Made by a program: the position numbers and the translations under genes
The notes under the pieces: model-generated
Databases searched by the model: none
The model's input: only the letters and a program-made list of their open reading frames with translations
Told to the model about the DNA's origin: nothing
Shown here: positions 1-12,611 of the stretch, in pieces
Numbering within the stretch: the first letter of the stretch is position 1
Layout of the letters: each line of letters starts with the position of its first letter
Source: Rotaria sordida
Lineage: Eukaryota > Rotifera > Eurotatoria > Philodinida > Philodinidae
Assembly: GCA_905250125.1 (NCBI GenBank)
Contig: CAJNOL010000069.1
Coordinates: forward strand, 186,001-250,000
DNA: 64,000 nucleotides
Direction of reading: 5' to 3'

Positions 1-243
1 AAAAAAAAATCAAAGAGTGATGACTTTTCTTTTTCTTATTGATGATCAGACACGTTCTATAATTAAAAAGTAATTCAAAGAAAAGGTTTCATCAAACAAT
101 GATTGTTTATTACTTTATTTAAAATTTAAATAAAATATGAGAAATAAAAACTACATCATTCGATCGGTCAGCGCTTTTCCAGAAAAATAATATACAAAAA
201 ACAAGTTATGCTAGTATATTAATAAATATTAATATATTAACAT

Positions 244-3200
244 TTATTTACTTGGTAAACAAATTGTTCTTGGATAACTATATCGTCCATCTTCTTGACA
301 TAGTATTTGTTTAAATAATGGAACATAATTATCACGACATAATGGTTCTAATTGACATATTGGTAATGCATAATACTTAAGAAGAACACCAGTATCGCGA
401 GCAATTGATTGTTTGAATACACATGGTCGTTGATCTAATAATAATCGAAAACCAACGGAGTTTTGATCTTGTTGTGGATAACCATCACAAGTAACTGAAA
501 TATTCAAGAAAACAAAAATAATACAATAAAGCGCTCTTTTCTAGCGCAAAAAAAACGAAACATTTTATCGAATCTATTCATTTTGTGTGTTCGTCTTCAG
601 CATTTTTTTTTCTTTACTATTTCTTTTTCTCTTTATTTGAATCGATGTCAATTGAAGAGAGTCGTTGGTAAGAATCTTAATAAATAAAATAGATTAGATT
701 TCTTCTTTTTGTATTTTTTTCATTTTCTTATATTTATTTTATACTAGTGGTTTTGATTCAAATAAATGTGTTGATTGGACAACAACTAGACGTAGTGGTT
801 ATAAACCAGGACCAAATGAATCGATTGATCCACAATATACAACTACGCGAACTTTTAATGGTACAGGAAAAAGTTCACAGAAGAATGATAAAATAAATAA
901 ATCGGAATCAAAGAAAAAATCAGCAATAAAAACAAACAAGACTTTGACATCATCAACACGTAGTGCTGTTTTGAATAAATCCAAATCAATGAAACGTAAT
1001 ATTAGTTCTAATATATCAATGACGAAAGCTAATACTGCACAATCACCTGTTTCGTAACAAACTACAGTCGTCTATGCTAAAACTTAATCAAAAACCCTTT
1101 CTCATTTATATATTAACTGATTCAATTAAAATTGAATAAATGATTATTGAAACGATAATTAGATTTTTATAATTATAACATACCAGGACAGTTACTCCAC
1201 ATTTTGTTACGGTCGAAACTAGGAATAGTAAAAAATTTTTCTCAAAAGGATTAAATAAAACCTAGACTTACTTAGATGTTGTTGAACACCAACGAGCTGA
1301 TTGTGGTCCACTGATACAATCTGAATAGACATTACCATTATAAATAAATGGAAAGTAACATGAATCATAATCTATAATTTTCCATTCAATAAAAAAAAAC
1401 ATATTAGAAGAAAAAATAAAGAGTCTTGCCTAAACAATATCCCCATAATCCATGTTTATCAAGATTGGATGTAACTGAACAAAATAATACAAACGATTTT
1501 GATGTCATTGTCGTTTCTGTACGATAAATACATGTTGAAAATGATGTGCCTTTATAAACAAATGGAAAGACACAATCACTTCCATTTCCTGTACCACCGA
1601 TAGTTTTAACACGAGGTGCTAAAATAATATTTTGCAAAAAATGTTTATTAAAGACATAAATTATTATCATATGAATTGTTCATTTTATTTACCTCGACAA
1701 TATTTCCATTGTCGATCTCGATCGAAATCAACTGTTAATGAACACCAACTATCATTGAGAATATCACTTATACATTTTTCATACCATTGACCAAGATAAC
1801 GAAATGGAAAAACACAATTACTGGAGACTATTAATAAAAACAATAGTTAGAAAAATATTTTTTAAAAAATGTTATTTTTCTATTTACGTGGAATATTAGT
1901 TGTATTAAAATTTATTTGCGTTGTAAATGGAATATTTGAACTCATATTTCGTGTTGTTGATGTTTCATTAGACATTAATACACCAGATGTTGTTAATAGT
2001 AAAGAAAGAAAAGTCGTCCCATTGCTTGTTATTGTTGATGTCGATATTGTTTGAGTAGAAGCAGTAGTTTCTAGAAAACTAGATGAATAACTTGTTGTTT
2101 GGCTTGTCATCGAAGATGAAATGGAACTGTCCGCGGATGACATACTCGTACGTATTAAAGTCAAAAATATTGGATTGAAAGTTGATGATGATGGATTTTC
2201 AGAACCTGTCATATCTTGTATGTTGGATGAATATCTTGAAGGCACATCACTAATACTATTTAATGAAGGCAATGAGGTAGATATAGTTTGAGTTTCAAAT
2301 GAACTTGATATGATTGGTGTAGGACTGGTTTGACTCATATAAGTATTTGAAATTAACATAGTATTCATCGTATTTCGTTCATTGTCAATTGAAATCGAAG
2401 ATAATGAACTAACAGTGTTTGTTAAAGTTTCACTAGGAATAGAAATGGCAACATTAGAAAGAGTGTTTGCTAATGTTGATGATGTAACTGAGCTTGATTG
2501 TATTGAGGATATTATTGTTGAAGTAGTTTCAAGTGGCATTGAACTAGTGATGGTAACAGTAGTCTCTAGTGATTCAGGCACTTGTTGAGAAGATGATATA
2601 GAGTTTATCGTATTTATATTCGTTGCAGATGTAGAATCTTTGCCACCAATATCAGGATTTGTATTGTGAATCGACGATATCAGTGAAGGTACACTAGATG
2701 AGAAAGCAGTAGAATAGTCAGAAAATGATTGGCTAAAGCTAGTAGGTTCTGTGATAGATATTGGCATAGAAGTTACTGTCGGAAGTGATGATGTAGTAAC
2801 TTCAGAATGACTCATAAGTGTAGTTAATAAAAGTAGCAAATTTGAAGTGCGCGAGTTAGTTGAATATTGATTTGGACTAGTAAGTTCTTGTGATGAAGTC
2901 ACAAAGTTAGTTTCTGTCGACTCAATTGTGCTTTCTTCCGCAATATAATCATTGCTGTTTGAAAAAACTGTTGACTGCGACAATGATGAAGACATTAGCC
3001 TGGTAAGAAGCGACAACGTAGGCAATGGAGTCATAGCTGTTACTTGAACCGTTATACTGGAACTTTCAGCCGTATCAATGCCGTTGTTTATATAGATAGT
3101 TTCAGTAGGATTAGTTTCTGCTAATGTAGATAGTAGTGATTCAGTAGACATTGGTGGTTGTATTGTTTCTTCCGTATTACTTGTTGGACTATTTACAATG

Positions 3201-6200
3201 GTATCTAGGGATACTGGTAATGATGAATCTTGATTTGGTGCAAATGAAGGTATTGAACTTGATATAGGAGTATTTGTTGTTTGTTCAATTGTAATAGTAT
3301 GGGTGTCGATAATTCCTTCATTAGATGAAGTATCTTGTAATGTATTACTTGAAGATGAAGATAAACTTTCATTCTCAAGAAGCAATGATGATTGTGTTAC
3401 CGGAAGATTGTTGGTAGCCTGTTCCAGTGTTATAGTAGAAGATATCATATGCTGTGAAGCAAAAGAACTGTCTACTTCATTGCTTTTTATAGTCGTTAGT
3501 AATATCGGTTCACTTTGGTTAGGAACACTAGCCGAAAGCTGTTCTGAGGGAAATGTATCGAGAGTATTCTGTACTGTAATGAAAGATGGTGTGGTGAACA
3601 TTGAACTCGAAAACATGTTTGTTTCTGTTTCATTGAATGAAGATGGCAAACTTTCATTTGGAGATATTGATGCTGGTACGATCGGTTCGAGAGTATTACC
3701 AGTCGATTCTGCTGTGTCTGTAGCGACGCCTATGGTCTCTGATATAGGAAGAATGTTTGTTGATGTAACATTTGCAGATGATGCCAAACTATCATTCAAA
3801 GGAAAAGATGACATTGATGTTGATGAAGGTATACTCCAAGACTCCTGTTCTGTAGCAGATGATACTAGCATAGGCATCGAGTGATTAGCAGAATCTGTTT
3901 GAATATCAATAGAAGATGTTGGAACATTTTGATTCAGTTCCGTTGCAGAAGGTACTAATGACGTTATTTCAACGGCTTGAAGTGTTGTAAAAGGCATTTC
4001 TTCCATAGGGATCGAAGCCGGCGAAGCACTCATGTCACTAGTGTTTGAAATTAACGACATGGTTTCGCTTGAACCTATTGAAGAAACTTGAGAGAATTCA
4101 ACAGTGGCGATAGTTCCCTCGGCTGTGAATGAAGGTACTTCTGTAGATGACGAGGCAGAACCGAAAAATATTTCCGTGTTATTCATAGAAGACGACGTAT
4201 TTGTGTTCGGAAGCGACGACGATATTGTGATAAAATCTAGAGTATTAGTAATATTCTCGTTTAAAACAATAGGTAGGTTAGTTGCCAACGAATCAGAAGG
4301 TGAACTGACTTGTGTACTATTCGAAAGTGCCACTAAGGTTTCATCTGAAACATTTGTCGATGTAGTCACCAGTGGCAAAGAATCTGCTGTGCCAAGCATT
4401 GTCGCAGATGATAAATCAGTCCATAATGAATCAACAGAAACTGCTTCTTCCGTAATAGCTGAAACTGCTATCAAACTTTCATTTGAAATATTTTCCAATG
4501 ATGTGAGAGACGTAAGAGTAATAGGTGTTTGCTGGATTGTCTCAGCTGATAATTCAGTCACTAATGAATCGAGAGGCACAGTTCCTTGTGTAATATCCAA
4601 AACTTCCGATGAACTTTGATTTGAAAGATTTGTAGATGATATGATTGGTGGAAGAGTATCAAATGTTGGCTGCATTGTTGCAGGAGATAATTCAGTGCGT
4701 GAGGATTCAAAAGGCAAGGCTCCTTGTGTACTATTCAAGGATTGTGGCAAAGTTTCATTCAAATTAGTGTCTGGTGAAAGAGTCTCAATAGGTTGTGGAG
4801 TCATAACATTTGCTGATGTTCTCATTTGAATCCCATCGAGAGGAGACGCTGCACTCTGATTAAGATTTATTTGGACATTCTCTGTCGGAAGAAGTGGATT
4901 GAATGTTTCCTGAGTGACAAGGACTGTCGGTTCTGTTGGAAATACATCTTGACTTACACTCGATTGAGAAAGATTTGGTTCAGATGCTAAAGGGGCATTG
5001 GGTTCATCCGATGGCGTTAGTGTGAAAACAAGTGTATCATTAGTTGTTTGAGCTGTGTTTTGCAGCTGTGGTCTAATTAGTGACTCGGTTGCGAAATTTG
5101 TTTGTGTAGTATTCGATGTAAGTACTAAATTATCTTCCGAAAATATCAATGTAGACAGAGTTATTGGAAGTGCACGGTCAGTTTGTTGAACAGTCTCTGG
5201 TACTGATTCTGTATGAAGCAAAGCAGTCGACATATGACTTTCTATCTCATTCGAAAAGGATGATAAGTTTGAATTCGAAAAATTTGTCATCAATAAAGGT
5301 AATCCTGTCATTTCCGACATGAGAGAAGTAACAGTTTCTGAAGTATTAATGGATAATGTTAGGTTTTGATTCGAAAGGCTCGGGGAAGCCGGCTCTAATG
5401 AAACATTAGAAGCCGTTTGCTGACTCAGTTCAGGATGTAAATTTGTAGGTTCAACAGTGAATGTTGTTTGCGTTAACGTATCATTGGCAGAAGGCAGCAA
5501 ATTTTGATATGTCAAATTTGATATCAAGGTATCGACTACTAATGGGAGAATAACTAAAGTTGTATTTAATGAATCGCTTATATTAAATCGCTCATTACCA
5601 GTAGAATTCATGAATGATAACATAGTGGCATCAAAACTTTCAACAATAGTATTATTCGAAGAGTTGCTGATCTCATAAGTATTCGGGACGGACATAGAAA
5701 AGTCTCTCACAGGTTGCACAGCAACAGTTGTATTCCAAATTAAAAACATACTAGTTGTATTAGTATCAATAATAGCAGAGGAATTTAATGAACCTATATC
5801 ATTTAATAATGAAGATTCGTTCAGTTGATTTAACTGAATACTGTTATTTAAATTAATTAATGTTGAAATTATTATATTTGATGTAATATTATTCTCAATT
5901 GAGCTTTTACTACTGTTGACATTTGTTATTGCTGTTGTATTTTCTAATAGATCGTAGCTAACCGAATCGAATGAATTGGATAAATTGATAGCATCATTTG
6001 AAACTAATGACGAATTATAGAGCATTTTCGTTTGATGGATGGATGGTTGTACATTTACAGAACTATCGTTGGATGTATTATATAAAGTCGTTGCTAGGTT
6101 CATTGTCCTTGGCGAATTATTATGTGATATTGTTGTATTCATTGTATTTAAAATATCTTCTACTGCATATGCACCATTAATAGATGTTTCATTAGTAGAT

Positions 6201-6472
6201 ATATTTCGAATGTCAGTAGAATCGAGATGATTTGATGAGGGAAGAACAATTTCTGTTGCATTGTTAGAAGAGAATACTATAGTATCGTTAGTATTGACAC
6301 CATTTATGAAACGAGTTATTGAACTGGTCAACTCACTGAAATTTGAATTTAATGGCACGTTTTCAACAGAGTTGTTGCTATTTGATGACTGTGCTTCAGT
6401 ATTTAATCGAATAGTTAAAATGAATATAAATAAAAGTTGTTTCTTATTCCAATTTAAGAAACTTAACTCCAT
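244..6472 (-). CDS. Secreted mucin-like protein with three fibronectin type II domains
   Basis: Six exons (6472-1888, 1827-1693, 1618-1430, 1371-1272, 1218-1184, 494-244) join in one frame to give about 1764 aa. The start chosen at 6472 begins a signal peptide (MELSFLNW..., hydrophobic LLFIFILTI); an in-frame ATG 21 codons upstream would place polar residues before it. The first exon (4585 bases) encodes a Ser/Thr/Asn-rich region of about 1500 residues with dense N-x-S/T sequons, typical of a heavily glycosylated extracellular mucin. Exons 2, 3 and 4-5 each encode an FN2 module (C-x-FPF-x-Y...WCS/FCS...D...C), with two cysteines in the first motif half and two in the second. The last exon adds about 83 residues with seven cysteines. 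No transmembrane segment follows, so a secreted or matrix product is likely. The third intron has a GC donor. Family role: FN2 modules bind collagen-like or glycan ligands; the function here is not known. Confidence 0.85.
645..1057 (+). CDS. Small basic protein, nested antisense in an intron of the mucin-FN2 gene
   Basis: Two exons (645-667, 748-1057) with a clean GTAAGA donor and a T-rich TAG acceptor encode 110 aa in one frame. The whole gene lies in the last intron (495-1183) of the opposite-strand mucin-FN2 gene. The N-terminal third holds the motif DWTTTRRSGYKPGP; the rest is Lys/Ser/Thr/Asn-rich and basic, probably disordered. There is no signal peptide or membrane segment. I do not recognise the family. 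The start could lie in a further upstream exon, but the ATG at 645 is the only one that reads into the conserved-looking exon. The splice phase (2+1) and the 103-codon open exon support a real gene rather than intron noise. Confidence 0.6.
2000..6400 (-). repeat. Ser/Thr-rich low-complexity coding region with about four degenerate 46-residue repeats
   Basis: Inside the first exon of the mucin gene, residues of roughly 570-745 (bases about 4240-4761) form four imperfect units of around 46 aa. Each begins near NETLP, NQSSS, NESLI or DETLV, carries a (T/I)TQ or TEE motif, then S-L-x-T-x-L-S, and ends near STN(L/V)S. Outside this block the composition persists without an obvious period. The long plus-strand open frames at 3303-3884 and 4104-4619 are antisense shadows of this composition. 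Confidence 0.6.
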
Positions 6473-8184
6473 CTTAATTGCAGATATACGTACACTTTCA
6501 TAAAGAACAAAAATAGTGTTTCTTGTTAATAACAAATGGCCAGAATAATGAATAATATTTATTCGATCTTCATGTTTCTCTCATCACTCCATATATATTT
6601 TTTTTTGTGCTCGATAACATGCATGAGAAGTAGATGAAAGCTATTCAATAGAACAACAACATGAAATTAATTTTCCATTTAGAATCAATTTCATATTACT
6701 TGTATATGTATATGTATATGTGTATGACTGATCTATATTTACGCAGATAAATGCACTATACATCCTACATATTATATGTTGATGGAGAAAAATCGATTAT
6801 GAAAATGAGTTCTGACCCATAAACGTATTCTTATTCGATATGTATTTAAAAATAGATTATTCTGATATTAGATTTTCTTTTCAATAAAAGTTTCCGGTTA
6901 TTTTGCGATGAAATGTATGTTACATAAGACTTAGATTGTTTTGAATTGATGAAAATAAAAAGAGAATAAAAGAAATCCTGCACGAACTCTCACTACTTCA
7001 CAAATTTATTAAAGAACATAATTCAATGTAAATTATAAATAATTCAAGTTTTACTACAAGCTATCTAAAATCTTTTTTATATTAGAATAACATCACGTTA
7101 ACTATCAAAAACTATTAATTCTTAACAGAAACCGTCATCAGGATAGAGCAAAATAGTTTGTCCTGATAACATTTTTTTATAAAAAAGTCATTTGAAATCG
7201 TTTCCTAAATGCAAACATGAATCTTTTACAATATGTGTCAGCTACTTGATTCTACCAACTAGTGACGATTTCATGTTTTCGATCGGTTTCATTAGAACTT
7301 GTGTATATGATACTTACTCTAATTTATCATCGTTCAATACGAACTCTTTCGATTTCGAAGAGATTGAACATCTCTTTTCAAATTTTAAGTACGTTAAGCA
7401 AATAATAATAAAATGAATCTCGATCTGCTGTTAAATGATGATGTCCACTCATAAAGAATTCATGTTTTCATTGACAGATATCTTATTTTTGTATGAATAT
7501 GCTACTAGTGTCATGCATCCATGCTAAGAAAGGCAAGATATTAGACTAGAAAAGAAAAATTTCATCAAGCATAAATAAAAATGACACTGCTTTTACTCAA
7601 TTATAATATGATTTTTTAATCGTCCGGCTTTTTTTGCTTTTTTATTATCAAGATTTTGTTTTTAATTCTCTCTAATCGATTAAAAAGATTTGTCAGTTTT
7701 TATTAATTAAAATTTATCAATGAATTTTAATCGATAAAAATAAATTAGGAAAATGCTAAAATAGAGAAATCGGTTTATAAAAGATTTATGATCGTTTTTG
7801 TACATGAGTAATATTCTTTTGAAATTATATAAACAAAGTATGAGCACTGAATATAAACATAATAAAAATTTTTCGTTATGATACCAACCCATTCCATAGT
7901 TGATCTCAGTTTACATGCCCTGGTCCGACTCTGAGAGCAGAACAGGACGAAAAAAAAACTGCCCTGAGATGATCTCTGATTCTTAATGATCCATTTCATA
8001 AAATAGATTATTACTTCAAAAATTGTTTCTAATTTACTAATACATTGGATCTTCATTAGATCTTCTATTCTTAGGCATTAAATTTATATTGAACTGAACG
8101 AACAAGTTTCATTTATTTATAAGGATCAAAAATAATTACTGTTCTACTTCATAATAAACAAAAAAATAAATTGATCTAATTTTT
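6473..8184. other. Intergenic stretch, no gene supported
   Basis: AT-rich DNA between the 5' end of the mucin gene and the small membrane-protein gene. Short open frames at 7192-7416 and 7775-8056 have no recognisable domain and atypical composition. A GC-richer segment at about 7900-7980 can fold on itself (GATCTCAG at 7902-7909 against CTGAGATGATC near 7964-7974) and is reported separately. Confidence 0.6.
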
Positions 8185-8694
8185 TTAGTTTGGTACAACA
8201 TCAGGTACATGAAAAATATGATAGTAAGGTGCAGGTGGAAGACCATGCTGTCGATTACATTCAATACATATTGCACCGGTTGTATCTATTGAACAAGTAG
8301 TAGCCGATGTATCAACAGATTCAAGATAAACACCGGTATGATTAGATGATATAGTTTCATAAGAACGACTACTAGATGTTGACAAATCAAACATTGAATC
8401 GATCGATGTCGGCGGTTGTGTTGATTTTAAATTATGATTATTATGTGATTGTTTTTGTTTGCGAGATGATAACAACCAAATAAGTGTTATTATAAATAGA
8501 AGAATAGCAACAATGACACTTGCACTTGTAAATAAAATTAAACGAGAACTAGTAGTCATTGTTTGTTGATATTGTTGTTGAATTGACGAACAAGTTAATT
8601 GAGATACTATTTTTAAATCAAATAGATCTGATGGTGGCATTGGTGGAGGTGGAAGAGTGAAAAGAGGTGGTGGTGGTAGAAATCGAGGCATCAT
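8185..8694 (-). CDS. Small single-pass membrane protein with proline-rich N-terminus
   Basis: An uninterrupted 169-aa frame. The first 25 residues are proline-rich (PPPPLFTLPPPPMPP). About residues 50-76 form one hydrophobic transmembrane helix (LILFTSASVIVAILLFIITLIWLL) followed by basic SSRKQKQ, which suggests an N-out, C-in topology without a cleaved signal. The cytoplasmic tail is Ser/Thr-rich, has a CxxC-like ICIEC motif, and ends in a hydrophobic and aromatic stretch (APYYHIFHVPDVVPN) that may be a conserved partner site. The start at 8694 (MMPRF) is the first ATG; an upstream exon cannot be excluded. I do not recognise the family. Codon use and the coherent topology argue that it is a real gene. 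Confidence 0.6.
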   Translation of the reverse strand: MMPRFLPPPPLFTLPPPPMPPSDLFDLKIVSQLTCSSIQQQYQQTMTTSSRLILFTSASVIVAILLFIITLIWLLSSRKQKQSHNNHNLKSTQPPTSIDSMFDLSTSSSRSYETISSNHTGVYLESVDTSATTCSIDTTGAICIECNRQHGLPPAPYYHIFHVPDVVPN

Positions 8695-9819
8695 TTTTTA
8701 TATAATCAACAATAACAATAACGTAATATTTATAGTTCAGATATGTATCAAGCTGGTACATTATCGCTTATAGAGTGTGATCTATGCATAATATATTTGT
8801 CACTAATTAGATTCACCTACCTATCAATAATACATTCATAAAATGAATGATTCTATCAATTACAGCGAGAATGAACAACAGCTGTAGAATAACTCGACAT
8901 GGAAAAATAATAATCTCAATTACTTTCTTGCAAATTTTTTTTTGTTCAAGTTAAGTAACTATACTGTCAAAGTTATTCAATTCCATATACAAATCAGTTT
9001 TTTTTTCTACAGTATGCAACATTGAGATACTTCATTTAACCATGTTACCTTTCATATTTGTCATTCGGATAATATATCATACATTTGATCAATCAACAAT
9101 TTCATCATCTTTCTACTTCTTCCTTTTTTTCTTCAATCCACAGGACATGATTCACTAACGAAAACATTATAAAAGAAAAAGTACGAATCAATTCATGTTA
9201 TTTTTCTTTTCAACAAGTTCTCATAGCCTCTTTCTATCTGTATTAAAATATAAGCTCAAAATCCATTAATCAATCAATCAATCAACCAATCAATCAATCA
9301 CTCGAATTTGTGTATTTTTTATATTTTTCTTGCTATTGTAAACAATAAAGAAAAAAAAATTAAAAGAATTACACGTAGATAGACGTACAAAAATCAGATC
9401 AGATGTATTTGATGGAAGAGCGTGTGAAGTAGAAGGAGAGAGAGAGAGACGGAGAATCAAGAAAACGAACGACACACGACAACGTATCGACGGAGATGTT
9501 TGACTTTGAGTGAGACGAGAGAATGCAAATTTTTTCTCTCTGTCTCTCTTCAATTGTTCTGAGAGAAAATACGTACGTATGTGTCGTGTTGTTGCCATTA
9601 CTGCTTGTCTTTCTTTAAAACAATCATTACACAAAGGTGCCAACTACTACATCGAACTTATTCATTTCGTTTGTTTGTTATCGTTTTCTCATCATCATTT
9701 ATGTTAATATTCATACTTATCTATTCAATCAATTATTGTTTTTCTTCAATTTAAAATACACGAAAAAAACAAATAATAAAAAAGATTAACAAAATAAGAT
9801 TTAATATTTATCAAAAAGA
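8695..9819. promoter_or_regulatory. Upstream region of the 9820 gene with GA-rich tract and ATCA microsatellite
   Basis: No gene is seen. The region holds an (ATCA)n microsatellite at about 9268-9303 and a purine run (GGAGAGAGAGAGAGAC) at about 9429-9452, with a CT-rich run near 9534-9552. These lie 270-550 bases upstream of the ATG at 9820 and may be part of its promoter or 5' leader. Open frames here (9290-9643 minus, 9510-9707 plus) are low-complexity. Confidence 0.4.
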
Positions 9820-12286
9820 ATGCCTAACAATTGTTCAACACTTATTCAACGCAAACAGAATATTCTTCATAAAATTTTACGAAGTAGTAGTGATGGTAAA
9901 ATTCAAAATGGTAAGAATAAATCTAATTTATTCGTTCTAGTTACTTTTAAATAATAATGAAAAAATTGTTTGTTGAAACCCTATATAGTAAAAAATAAGA
10001 CCATCATTATGATTATCATATTCAGTGAAAGGTTATTGGAAATTAGAATATTTTCTTTTTGTTTTTACCTATAGAAATATAAATCTTTAAATTTTATACG
10101 AATGCACATGTACACAGTAGGTAATTTGTTCTAGGTTTTTCTTTTTTTTTCATACAATTATATATATTGAAAAAATACGCAATCATTTTCAATTGAACTA
10201 TACTGATGAAAAAAAAATATAAACCAGATGCACCGAGAAAAAAAACTACCTTATAACAAAGATTATTCTTTCATTCTTACATCAATTGTTAAAAGAAAAA
10301 AATAATAGAGAAAGTAAAAAGAAGATGAATCCTTCAAACTGCATATATATTACATCTATGTTCATGAAATTTTATTATTGTACAAACGCACATGTTTCTT
10401 CTGAGTTGTTGATGTTATTCTCTCATTTGAAATAAAAAATTATATGTAGTATTGAAAAAAAAATCTGTCAAAAAGAAAAACAATAATTATTTCAATCAAT
10501 GAGAAGTTATTTTATTGATTATAATAATTTATATCAAAAAATTTAATTAACTGAACTAGATTAAAGTATTTTTATTTTTAAAAGAATAAAAATCGTTTAT
10601 TTATTTATATTTTGTAAGTATTAATTTAATATTTCTAAATGTAAAATAGATTACTAATATTTTAAAATCAATAAATAAAACTCTAATCGTTTTATTTTAA
10701 GCTATAACTGAAACTACTGCTGAATTATGTGTAGCTGGTACTCGAAAAACTCCTGCTTATTCTCCTACTTCAACAAATCATTTAACAGCATCATCAACTA
10801 CTCGTCGATTGAATACATTTAATACAAATCGTATTCAACCATCTTCAAATCATTTTTATGATACACATTTACCATCTATACGAGATACGAATGATAATGT
10901 TGAACGACAACAAAATCAAATTTTTGATGAACTTCATGATCGTCCTCATTCGAAAAAACCATCAATGAATACTAGTCCAAAAAGTGTGGGTCGTCCTCCA
11001 TCTACTTCAATTTCATCGATTTTTAATGCGCTTACAAAGCGATCAACAGAAAATTTTATGAGTACATATGGTGATTTTGAAGAAGTTGTCAATCCAAGTG
11101 CAGTACCAACTAGTCGTCGATCACAACAATCACATAAAGGAACTGCAACAAAACAAACTATCGTACCTCAAAAACAAACGAGTGATAATGTAGGTGATAT
11201 TCGTTTTTCAAATAGTTCAGGTGATATAAATCAACAACGAACATTAGGGACATCAGCTCGACATCGAACAAATATACCACAAATACATGTTGAACCTTCT
11301 CTTACACCAGAAACAACAACTAAAGAACGAACTAATACTGGTAAATTTATTTGTATAAATTAATTTTATTCGAAAAGACTTTTCATTTCAATAAATTAAA
11401 TTTTTTCTTTTTTGTTATAGGTCAACATTATCAACGTCGTACACATCATACTGTCAAAACTCCTATGAAACAAAAAATTGATAAATATCGTCGTCGTTCG
11501 GAAGAAGCTACACAAGCAACGAATGGAAATACACTAATGAACGCAACTAATAATGGTTTATCTGCTACTGTTCCTTCTTTAACTCCTTCACCATTAGCTC
11601 GTTCAAAACAACCACCACCATCTCCAACAACAGTTCGTCGTGTATCATCAGATGCCGAACTAGAAGCTCGTCTCGAAGTTCTTCGTTTATCAATGGATAC
11701 AAATTTTATTCATACTGATCAACAACCACAAAGTCAATCACATCAATATTCTAATAATCGTAATAAATCTTCATATTTATCTAATACTTATCAACAAATA
11801 ACTCCAAAAACATCAACATCAAATCCTCCAACACCACCTGTTCGATTTCGTCGAAATCATGGACCTACACAACCAACATCTTCAGGAAATTCTTCTCGAC
11901 AGCAAAATGTTAATAATATAAATAATCGACCTACACAACAACAACAACAACGTTCAATTAAACAATTAACAAAATCTAGTTCAGGAAATCTTTATTTAGC
12001 ATTTATAGCATCACGTCATTTTTCAACAATAGAAGATAGTCTATTTGAATGTAATATTGATCATCAAAAATTATTAAATATATTCACTTGGCTTAAAGAT
12101 GTTGAAGATCATCGTCATGAACAATTAGATCATGAACAATTATTAAATGAACAAAATCAACGTATGCTTGATCACGAAGAAAATTTATCATTATATTCAG
12201 AAATACAATTTGCTGTTGATGATGTACCACCAAATACAACTGGTAAACTATGTGAAAAAATTGAAACAATACAATTTGAAAACTAA
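9820..12286 (+). CDS. Unrecognised 531-aa Ser/Thr/Gln/Asn-rich protein
   Basis: Three exons (9820-9910, 10702-11340, 11421-12286) join at phase 1 both times into 531 codons; donors are GTAAGA and GTAAAT, and acceptors end in TTTAAG and TTATAG. The protein begins MPNNCSTLIQRKQNILHKIL. Most of it is polar and probably disordered, with Pro/Arg clusters, a basic patch (TPMKQKIDKYRRRSEEAT), an acidic/Leu motif (DAELEARLEVLRLSM) that may be a short coiled coil, and a poly-Gln run. The last 100 residues look structured: SGNLYLAFIASRHFSTIEDS, then a charged helical segment (WLKDVEDHRHEQL...), ending in IETIQFEN. There is no signal peptide or membrane segment. I do not recognise a family; a cytoskeletal or scaffold role would be a guess. 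Confidence 0.8.
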
Positions 12287-12511
12287 TTGAAAGGAAAAAA
12301 AGCTGTGATATATATATATTTAGTATGAATGAATATTTGGTGCTTTTTTTTTCTTTATATTTGTTTATATTTGTTGAGAAAAACCTTTTTTTTTTACAAT
12401 CATATATTATTTTTTTTGTTTGTGATAAAAAAGAACAAAATTTTTGTTTTTAATATTCAAAGAAAAATTTAAATATATTGAATCAGTATCTTGTATTTCA
12501 TAGTCTTTTTT

Positions 12512-12611
12512 NNNNNNNNNNNNNNNNNNNNNNNNNNNNNNNNNNNNNNNNNNNNNNNNNNNNNNNNNNNNNNNNNNNNNNNNNNNNNNNNNNNNNNNNN
12601 NNNNNNNNNNN
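12512..12611. other. Assembly gap of 100 Ns
   Basis: Exactly 100 N bases. The round number suggests a scaffolding placeholder of unknown true size. It sits about 225 bases after the stop codon of the preceding gene and directly abuts an inverted repeat, so the missing sequence is probably repetitive. Confidence 0.98.

Noticed and set aside
3303-4829. Long plus-strand open frames of 171-193 aa
   Set aside because: They lie exactly antisense to the Ser/Thr-rich mucin exon, and their acidic Val/Ser-rich composition is what the complement of that repeat-like coding sequence produces.
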